From Halovenus sp. (lineage in GTDB: Archaea; Halobacteriota; Halobacteria; Halobacteriales; Haloarculaceae), in the NCBI GenBank assembly GCA_028275145.1, contig JAQCNG010000180.1:1-10327 (forward strand): 10,327 nt of DNA, written 5' to 3'. The position numbers and the translations under genes were made by a program. The stretch's first letter is position 1. Each line of letters starts with the position of its first letter. Positions 4,934-10,327 of this stretch are shown here, in pieces. The notes beneath the pieces were generated by a model. That model ran no database searches, had not been told where the DNA came from, and saw only the letters and a list, made by a program, of their open reading frames with translations.

Positions 4934-6571
4934 ATGCATCCTGACCTCGACAGGTTCAACTCGCGCCGGTCGACCGTCTACGCCCCCCGCGGTGTCGTCG
5001 CAACGAGCCAACCACTCGCCGCCGAGGCGGGCGCCGCCATCCTCCGGGACGGCGGGAACGCCTTCGACGCCGCGGTGGCGACCGCAGCGGCACTGAACGT
5101 GGTCGAACCGACGAGCACGGGCCTCGGCGGCGACGTGTTCGCCTGTTACCGGACGGCAGACGGCGACGTGGGTGCGATGCGGGCCTCGGGCGGTGCGCCC
5201 GAGCGGGCGACCCGCGAGCGCGTCCGCGAGGCAGTCGGCGAGGGCGACGACGCGGCGTACGGCAGCGACCGGACCCGCGACGGGGTGGTGATGCCCGACC
5301 AGGGGCCCCACACGGTCACCGTCCCCGGGACGGCACGGGGCTGGGAGGCGACCCTCGAGCGGTTCGGTCGCCGCTCGCTCGGGACGGTGCTCGACCCCGC
5401 AATCGAGTACGCCCGCGAGGGGTACCCGGTCACGGCGGTGGTCAGCGCGCAGTGGCAACACGCCGAACGACTGTTCACCGACGACCACGCCCGCGAGGCG
5501 TTCCTGTTCGACGGCGAATCCCCATCGGTCGGTCAGACGGTCCGTCTGCCGCGACTCGCTGACAGTCTCGAACGCATCGGGGAGCGCGGGGCCGACGCCG
5601 TCTACGAGGGCGAGATTGGCGAGGCAATCGCCGCCGAGGTCCAGTCGAAGGGCGGGTTCATGACCGTCGACGACCTCGCGGCCTTCGAGGTGGAGTGGCC
5701 CGACCCCCTCTCGACGACCTACAACGGGACCGAGGTGTACGAACTCGGGCCGAACAACCAGGGCCAGATTGCGCTAGAGGCGCTCAACATCGCCGAGGAG
5801 ATCGGGGCGGGAGAGAACCCCTACGAGTCGGTCGACCGGGTCCACGAGTTTGCCGAGGCGACGAAACTCGCCTTCCACGACGGCCAGTACCACGTGACCG
5901 ACCCCGAGTACGAGGAGGTGCCGCCGCTCCACACGGACGCGTTCGCCCGCGAGCGCGCCGCCGAAATCGGTCGAGAGCCACTCTCCGACGTCGAGGTAGG
6001 TACACCTGACGGGGCCGGCGAGGATGCCGACACGGTGTTGCTGTGTGTCGCGGACGGCGAGGGTAACGTCGTCTCCTACATCAACTCCCGGTTCGCCGGG
6101 TTCGGCAGTGGACTGGTCGCGGGCGAGACGGGCATCGCGCTACAGAACCGCGGGGCGTCGTTCTCGCTGTCGGCCGAGCATCCAAACCGACTGGCACCCG
6201 GCAAGCGCCCGTTCCACACGCTCGTGCCCGCGCTCGCACACCTGGGCGAGGACGACTGGCTCGCGTTCGGCGTCATGGGCGGGTACATGCAGCCACAGGG
6301 CCACGTCCAGGTGCTCGCGAACCTGCTGGACTACGACATGGGGCTACAGGCCGCGCTGGACGCGCCACGGTGGCGCTACCGGGCCGACGGGAGTCTCGCC
6401 GTCGAGGAGCGCATGCCGGCGGGTATCGCCTCGAAACTCGCCCGCAGAGGCCACGACGTGCGGGTGCTGCCGGGACTCCGCTTTGGCGGTGCAGAGGCCG
6501 TCCGCTGGGACGACGGAACGCTGTCCGGCGCGACCGAACCCCGGAAGGACGGTCAGGTCACCGGCCTGTGA
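4934..6571 (+). CDS. Gamma-glutamyltranspeptidase-family Ntn-hydrolase (YwrD-like)
   Basis: This 545-aa protein covers the whole GGT family. Large-subunit motifs are 'GGNAFDAAVATAAALNVVEP', 'STGLGGDVFACY' and 'TVPGTARGWEATLERFG'. Autocleavage is expected before Thr367 (in 'EDADTVLLCVADGEGNVVS'), giving a 366-residue large and a 179-residue small subunit. The oxyanion GG is kept in 'VMGGYMQPQGHVQVL', as are 'PGKRPFHTLVPAL' and 'AALDAPRW'. Classical GGT cleaves gamma-glutamyl bonds; haloarchaea use gamma-glutamylcysteine rather than glutathione, so that compound or its disulfide would be a natural guess. However, by eye-alignment, residues matching E. coli Asn411, Gln430, Asp433, Ser462 and Ser463 are changed ('QNRGASFS' and 'PFHT'), pointing to another substrate, as in YwrD-type homologues. 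No signal peptide is seen, so it should be cytoplasmic, unlike periplasmic bacterial GGT. The start is supported by the TATA spacing. Confidence 0.9.
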   Translation: MHPDLDRFNSRRSTVYAPRGVVATSQPLAAEAGAAILRDGGNAFDAAVATAAALNVVEPTSTGLGGDVFACYRTADGDVGAMRASGGAPERATRERVREAVGEGDDAAYGSDRTRDGVVMPDQGPHTVTVPGTARGWEATLERFGRRSLGTVLDPAIEYAREGYPVTAVVSAQWQHAERLFTDDHAREAFLFDGESPSVGQTVRLPRLADSLERIGERGADAVYEGEIGEAIAAEVQSKGGFMTVDDLAAFEVEWPDPLSTTYNGTEVYELGPNNQGQIALEALNIAEEIGAGENPYESVDRVHEFAEATKLAFHDGQYHVTDPEYEEVPPLHTDAFARERAAEIGREPLSDVEVGTPDGAGEDADTVLLCVADGEGNVVSYINSRFAGFGSGLVAGETGIALQNRGASFSLSAEHPNRLAPGKRPFHTLVPALAHLGEDDWLAFGVMGGYMQPQGHVQVLANLLDYDMGLQAALDAPRWRYRADGSLAVEERMPAGIASKLARRGHDVRVLPGLRFGGAEAVRWDDGTLSGATEPRKDGQVTGL

Positions 6572-6667
6572 GTCACAGGGCACGTCTGGCCCCCGGGGAA
6601 ACCAGGCCCCGAGCGGGTCACGACCGGCCCGCAATCGAGGCCGTTCCCGGGGCCGACAATCGCCGGA

Positions 6668-6682
6668 CGAAAGGGATTTAGG
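6668..6682 (+). promoter_or_regulatory. BRE and TATA box of the tetR-MATE operon
   Basis: CGAAAGGG (6668-6675, BRE-like) is followed by TTTAGG (6677-6682), centred about 27.5 bp before the ATG at 6707. This is the most complete archaeal promoter in the window. It sits at the end of the 135-bp gap after the GGT-family gene; the rest of that gap (6572-6667) holds nothing I can identify. Confidence 0.65.
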
Positions 6683-6688
6683 CGCATC

Positions 6689-6702
6689 TGACTAACTAGT
6701 CA
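6689..6702 (+). promoter_or_regulatory. Palindromic TetR operator
   Basis: TGACTAACTAGTCA is a dyad of two 6-bp half-sites (TGACTA and TAGTCA) separated by AC. It lies 6 bp after the TATA-like hexamer and 4 bp before the TetR start codon, covering the expected initiation region. Repressor binding there would block transcription of its own gene and of the downstream transporter. Its AT-rich composition stands out from the GC-rich surroundings. Confidence 0.65.
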
Positions 6703-6706
6703 ATCA

Positions 6707-7366
6707 ATGAGTGGCGAGTCGGTTGCAGGCGACGAGATACTCGACGGCACACACAGTGCGCTGTGCACGCACGGGTATGCCGACCTGACGATGCAGGATA
6801 TCGCCGACGAGTGTGACAGGAGCACGGCGCTGTTGCACTACCACTACGACACGAAAGAGGACCTGCTGGTCGCGTTTCTGGACCACATCATCGGCGAGTA
6901 CGAGGAGAAACTGGCCACAGAGACCGACGACCCGCCGGAGCGACGACTGGTGACCTTTCTGGCGCGGTTCGTGTACACACCCGACGAGGACAGGCGACAG
7001 TCGTTCCACCTCGCCCTGCTGGAGATGCGCTCGCAGGGACCGTTCAACGAGCGTATCCGCGCGGAACTGGACCGGAGCGACGAGGTGTTGCGCGGAACCG
7101 CCGCCGAGGTGCTCCGGAACGGCACCGAGGCCGGCGTCTTCGAGCAGGTCGACCCCGACCGGACCGCGGCGCTGCTGGTTGCGGCGCTGGACGGTGCCCG
7201 GACCCGTCAGATAACCCTCGGCGACGGCCAACCGGAGGACACCTACACCCGTGCCGTCGTCGAGGAGTTGCTCTCGCAGGTAATCGAACCCATCCTCGCC
7301 GACGGCGTCGAGTTGCCGCCGCTCGACGACGTGCTCGCGGAGCTCTCCCGTGAGGAGACGTCGTGA
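6707..7366 (+). CDS. TetR/AcrR-family transcriptional repressor
   Basis: This 219-aa protein has a classical TetR N-terminal DNA-binding domain at about residues 7-55. It runs from a first helix ('ILDGTHSALCTHGYADLTMQ') to the recognition region 'DIADECDRSTALLHYHYDTK' and the downstream 'EDLL'. The remaining ~160 residues are helical and divergent, as usual for the ligand-binding and dimerisation domain, so the inducer cannot be read. The start is fixed by the TATA box 27.5 bp upstream and by the palindrome just before the ATG. It probably represses itself and the MATE transporter 81 bp downstream, with relief by a transported compound; TetR-transporter pairing is a common arrangement for efflux modules. 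Confidence 0.93.
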   Translation: MSGESVAGDEILDGTHSALCTHGYADLTMQDIADECDRSTALLHYHYDTKEDLLVAFLDHIIGEYEEKLATETDDPPERRLVTFLARFVYTPDEDRRQSFHLALLEMRSQGPFNERIRAELDRSDEVLRGTAAEVLRNGTEAGVFEQVDPDRTAALLVAALDGARTRQITLGDGQPEDTYTRAVVEELLSQVIEPILADGVELPPLDDVLAELSREETS

Positions 7367-7447
7367 CCGGCAGACCGGCCACGCGTCACCGGCCTCTGAC
7401 ACCGTAACCACAACCGGGCGAACAGTCCGGAGCCGACGACCAACACG

Positions 7448-9019
7448 ATGACCCGAGTACAGGCACTGCTGGCACAGACCGCACGCTCGCTCCGCGCCGT
7501 CTGGCACACCGTGAGCGACCGCGCCCCCAACCCGGTGCGGGCGACGATTCTCTGGATCGGACTGGGACTGGCCCGACTGGGGCTCGTCGACAGAGAGCGG
7601 GCGGTCAAGACAACAGAGCTCGCCTGGCCGCGCGTGGTGACCGGCATCGCGCGGATGTCGAAAAACGCGGTCGACGTCGCGATGGTGGGTGTGGCGGTGG
7701 GCACCACCGCAGTCGCGGGCGTCGGCTTTGCCTCACCGTACTGGGGGCTGGCGTTCGCGGTGGGTGGTGGCGTCGCCGGCGGGACGATTGCGCTGGTCTC
7801 CCAGCGGTTCGGGGCCGGTGCGTCCGGGGAACTCGGCCTGGCAGTCCGGTCCAGCGTGTTGCTCGTGGTCGTCACGACGGTGCCGCTGTCGGTGGTGTTC
7901 TGGACGGTCCCCGAGCCGTTTATCGCGGTGCTGACCAGCAACGACCAGGCACTGTCCTACGGCACCACCTATCTGCGGATTGTCGGACTGGGGATTCCGT
8001 TCGCGGGGCTGAATCTCGTCGGGAGTCGCACGCTCGTCGGGTCTGACGACGCCTACACGGCCATGCAACTGCGGGCCGGCGGCGCAGTCGCCAACCTCGT
8101 GTTGAACGCGGTGCTCATCTTCGGCTTTGGCTGGGGGGTCGCCGGTGCGGCAACGGGGACGGTGCTCTCGAACGTCGCCGTGACGGGGGCGTTCGCGCTC
8201 GGCCTCGCCCGGGGTCGGTTCCCGGGTGTGGGCGCGTTCCCCGTGCAGGTGTCACCAACCGGGCAGTGGGCCGACACCGGGACGGTTTCGGACCTCGTCG
8301 AGATCGGGCTCCCGGTCGGACTGCGCGGTCTGGTCCTGACCACCGCCGAGTTCCCGATGCTGGGCATCCTCGATATCTTCGGGGAGAACACCGTCGCCGC
8401 CTGGGTCATCGCCCGGCGCATCTGGGGGGTGATGAACACCCCGGGGTGGGGGTTCGGACTCGCCGCCTCCAGCCTCGTCGGCCAGCAACTCGGCCAGAAC
8501 AACGAGCGTATGGCCGAGGCGTACGGTCGCGACATCATTCGCTTTGCCGTCGCGGTGTATCTGGTCTCCGCACTGCTGGTCGCGGTGTCCGCACAACAGG
8601 TGGTCGTACTGTTTGCCGACAGTCCGTCGAATCCGGAGGTGCCAATCGCGGTCAGTCTCGTCTACGCGGCCTGTGTCGCGATTGTGTTCCAGGGGGTGGC
8701 AAGCGCCGCCGCCGGCCCGCTCGACGCCAGTGGCGACACCCGTGTCACCTTCGTCAGCCAGTTTCTCGGTATGTTCTGTGTCTCGATTCCGCTCGCGTAC
8801 CTCGGTGCCGCCGGACTCACCGTCCCGTCGATATCGCTCCCGCTGCTTGGCGCAACGCCGGCCATCGTCGTCCCCGAACTTGGTCTCTGGGGGCTGTATC
8901 TCGCCTTTGTCGCCGAGACGGCCGTCCCCGCGGCCATCAACTACTGGCGGTTTCGGACCGACAGGTGGAAATCCATCAGCGAGAGCTACCGACCCGACGC
9001 GCCCGTCGCCGACGACTGA
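7448..9019 (+). CDS. MATE-family efflux transporter
   Basis: This 523-aa integral membrane protein belongs to the multidrug and toxic compound extrusion family, whose usual core is about 450 aa with 12 helices. A ~60-residue N-terminal extension precedes the first MATE helix, which carries the family-typical 'NAVDVAMVG' with Asp76; 'GGTIALVSQRFGAG' follows at about 111-124. The second half repeats the fold ('EIGLPVGLRGLVLTTAEFPML' begins it, followed by 'SSLVGQQLGQNNERMAEAYG'). Such proteins export organic cations and drugs by exchange with Na+ or H+; the coupling ion and substrate are not readable. No TATA-like box or close Shine-Dalgarno is seen in the 81-bp gap after tetR, so I expect co-transcription from the tetR promoter. 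An internal promoter missed by eye is possible. The function of the N-terminal extension is unknown. Confidence 0.93.
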   Translation: MTRVQALLAQTARSLRAVWHTVSDRAPNPVRATILWIGLGLARLGLVDRERAVKTTELAWPRVVTGIARMSKNAVDVAMVGVAVGTTAVAGVGFASPYWGLAFAVGGGVAGGTIALVSQRFGAGASGELGLAVRSSVLLVVVTTVPLSVVFWTVPEPFIAVLTSNDQALSYGTTYLRIVGLGIPFAGLNLVGSRTLVGSDDAYTAMQLRAGGAVANLVLNAVLIFGFGWGVAGAATGTVLSNVAVTGAFALGLARGRFPGVGAFPVQVSPTGQWADTGTVSDLVEIGLPVGLRGLVLTTAEFPMLGILDIFGENTVAAWVIARRIWGVMNTPGWGFGLAASSLVGQQLGQNNERMAEAYGRDIIRFAVAVYLVSALLVAVSAQQVVVLFADSPSNPEVPIAVSLVYAACVAIVFQGVASAAAGPLDASGDTRVTFVSQFLGMFCVSIPLAYLGAAGLTVPSISLPLLGATPAIVVPELGLWGLYLAFVAETAVPAAINYWRFRTDRWKSISESYRPDAPVADD

Positions 9020-9033
9020 GAGACGCTGAATCA

Positions 9034-9111
9034 GACCCCGACCGAGGGGTCGACACGCAGACCCCAACCGGGGAGTCGACACGCGGATCCCAACCGGGGA
9101 GTCGACACAGG
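9034..9111. repeat. Three tandem 26-bp hairpin-forming repeats
   Basis: Exact-period units lie at 9034-9059, 9060-9085 and 9086-9111, in the 121-bp gap between convergent genes. Each unit begins with a potential hairpin. Unit 1 has a perfect GACCCC/GGGGTC stem with a 6-nt loop. Units 2 and 3 pair GAC or GAT plus CCC with GGG and GTC around one bulged A. All then continue GTCGACAC. The stem survives the differences between units. There is no T-tract, so a standard archaeal terminator is not supported. Open frames across it on both strands look like shadows. Confidence 0.8.
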
Positions 9112-9140
9112 GACCGGTTGCGCCCCGGAGGAGTGTCCCG

Positions 9141-10327
9141 TCAGGAGACGCTGTCGATGATGCCGTCGAACACGCGTGGGGTCTCGATACCGAGCAACGG
9201 ACCGGCCATCAGGAGAAGAGCCGCGAACGCGAGCACGAGGAAGAACCCGCCAACAGGAGCGCGCCAGAGCGCCCACCGGCGGCGGTCGACGAGGTCGTGT
9301 TCCTCGTCGTCGGAGACCAGAAACATCGGCTCCTGCATCGAGTCGTCGGTTATCTTCTCGATGACGAGTCTGTCGGCGTTCGAGGCGTTGTCGGGGATGT
9401 TCGCCTGTTCGCGGGGCCTGACGGTCCCGAAGACGTAGACGCTCTCGTCGGTCCTGATGAGGTTCTGCCTGTACTTCCGGTCGTTTTCGGTCCCGCTGGC
9501 GTCTGAGGGGAACGTCAGGTCGTCACTGTTCCCGACGAACCGCTGTATCGGCTGGGGTCCGTCCGAGTCGCTATCGACGTAGGTCGTGGTCCAGTCGTCG
9601 GGGTCGAGGTCGTAGGTCGTGTCGTCGTGGGGGCGTACCAGCACCTCCCCCGTCCCATCGTCGACGAAGAACGGACAGGAGAAGGTTCCCTGCTCGACTG
9701 TGTCCCAGGAACTGTCGTCGCCGCTCGAATCGTACTCCTCCACCTCGTAGGCCGCGACGACACAGTCCTCGTCGGAGAACGGGGCGGTCATCGGCCCCTC
9801 TGGTGTCTGGACTGCGGTCCCGGTGACCTCCGAGGGACCGACCGACAGTGACTCCGCCCGCTCGGTCGGGGTGTCCCGGATCAGGGTCCGCTGTCTCCGC
9901 CGTCTGAACCCGAACCAGATAAAGTAGAGCCCGCCGAGAGAGGCGACGATTGCACCGCCGACGGCGAGATACCAGCTATCCGGCCAGCCGTTGTTGAGCA
10001 GATACGCCTCGTCTGGACTGTCCGGATTGTGCTGGACCGTCACCTGCTGGCCGGGCGTGTACTGCTCGAGGACATCCGCTGCCGTGGACTGACTCCCGTG
10101 CCAGCGGGTGAACTGCCCGGGGTAGACGTTCTCCGACTCGTACTGCTCCCCGTCGACGGTGTACTCGTACACGACGACAGGCCGGTACTCCCGCTCGTCG
10201 TCGTTTGTCCGCTCGTCGATCTCGGTACTCACAACTGTTGCCGAGGTCGGTTCGTTGTGCTGGACCGAGGAGTTGTGGTCGACAATCGGCATACCCGTGA
10301 ACAGCACGAAGACGCTGACAAAGAGCA
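9141..10327 (-). CDS. DUF3592 plus GIDE/BAM-like membrane protein (5' end outside window)
   Basis: The reading frame runs off the right edge. The GTG at 10305-10307 is not the likely start, because the codons upstream encode hydrophobic residues ('LFVSVFVLFTG') that look like the end of a first transmembrane helix. Numbering from that GTG, residues ~20-104 resemble DUF3592 ('SATVVSTEI', 'YRPVVVYEYTVDGEQYES', 'YTPGQQVTVQHNPDSPDEAYL'). A second helix (~112-134) ends in a basic cluster ('RRRRQR'). Residues ~158-345 resemble the GIDE/BAM domain ('EVTGTAVQ', 'DCVVAAYEVEEY', 'TGEVLVRP', 'VYVFGTVRP', 'PMFLVSDDEEHDL'), and a last helix lies at ~353-374. Eukaryotic GIDE proteins such as MUL1 add a C-terminal RING ubiquitin ligase; there is none here, so a ligase label would be wrong. 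Function is unknown; a membrane stress or quality-control role is only a guess. Confidence 0.82.
   Translation of the reverse strand, partial: LFVSVFVLFTGMPIVDHNSSVQHNEPTSATVVSTEIDERTNDDEREYRPVVVYEYTVDGEQYESENVYPGQFTRWHGSQSTAADVLEQYTPGQQVTVQHNPDSPDEAYLLNNGWPDSWYLAVGGAIVASLGGLYFIWFGFRRRRQRTLIRDTPTERAESLSVGPSEVTGTAVQTPEGPMTAPFSDEDCVVAAYEVEEYDSSGDDSSWDTVEQGTFSCPFFVDDGTGEVLVRPHDDTTYDLDPDDWTTTYVDSDSDGPQPIQRFVGNSDDLTFPSDASGTENDRKYRQNLIRTDESVYVFGTVRPREQANIPDNASNADRLVIEKITDDSMQEPMFLVSDDEEHDLVDRRRWALWRAPVGGFFLVLAFAALLLMAGPLLGIETPRVFDGIIDSVS

Noticed and set aside
4589..5488. Minus-strand open frame of about 299 codons
   Set aside because: It crosses the divergent promoter region and is antisense to the GGT-family gene, with no domain signature.
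6572..6660. GC-rich gap after the GGT-family gene, searched for a terminator
   Set aside because: Short stems such as CTGG/CCAG exist but there is no T-run, so no terminator is called.
7367..7447. ACCGGC repeats and possible separate MATE promoter between tetR and MATE
   Set aside because: The repeats are short and compositionally expected, and no T-rich box lies at the 25-28 bp spacing before the ATG at 7448.
6704..7507. Minus-strand open frame of about 267 codons
   Set aside because: It is antisense to the TetR gene and covers its promoter end; the translation shows no coherent motif.
8266..9438. Long plus-strand open frame of about 390 codons
   Set aside because: It overlaps the MATE gene in another frame and runs antisense into the GIDE-like gene. 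Its composition is Arg/Pro/Gly-rich without domains, as expected of a shadow frame in GC-rich DNA.

Overview
The window looks like chromosome from a halophilic archaeon (class Halobacteria). The evidence is high GC, strongly acidic predicted proteins, a haloarchaeal-type histidine kinase, and promoters whose T-rich TATA-like box lies about 25-28 bp before the start codon, as expected for leaderless transcripts. I cannot name the genus. There are nine genes. The two outermost run off the window edges, no gene is visibly broken, and no insertion sequence, CRISPR array, tRNA or rRNA is visible.

Left part (1-4838). The C-terminal part of a PAS/histidine kinase (+) converges on a minus-strand cluster. 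Read in its own direction the cluster is a small DUF7124-like protein, then a D-3-hydroxybutyrate dehydrogenase (bdhA), then a patatin-fold protein matching haloarchaeal polyhydroxyalkanoate (PHA) depolymerases (phaZ). bdhA and phaZ are 27 bp apart and form a two-step route from storage polymer through (R)-3-hydroxybutyrate to acetoacetate. An Xre-type HTH regulator is divergent from this cluster across a 133-bp control region that holds two TATA-like boxes, two dyads and a repeated 10-mer. A small three-helix membrane protein converges on the regulator with only 9 bp between stop codons.

Middle (4839-6571). A 95-bp divergent promoter region separates the membrane protein from a cytosolic gamma-glutamyltranspeptidase-family Ntn-hydrolase. 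It keeps the nucleophilic threonine but has lost several residues that hold the gamma-glutamyl group in classical GGT.

Right part (6572-10327). A TetR-family regulator with a clear 14-bp palindromic operator between its TATA box and its start codon is followed by a MATE-family efflux transporter, a self-contained drug/cation efflux module. Downstream, in the gap between convergent genes, are three tandem 26-bp repeats that can each fold into a hairpin. The window ends inside a membrane protein combining a DUF3592-like domain with a GIDE/BAM-like domain and no RING finger.

Nothing here is a complete, obviously new system. The most useful leads are the PHA-mobilisation cluster and its control region, the atypical GGT homologue, the hairpin repeat array and the DUF3592-GIDE protein.
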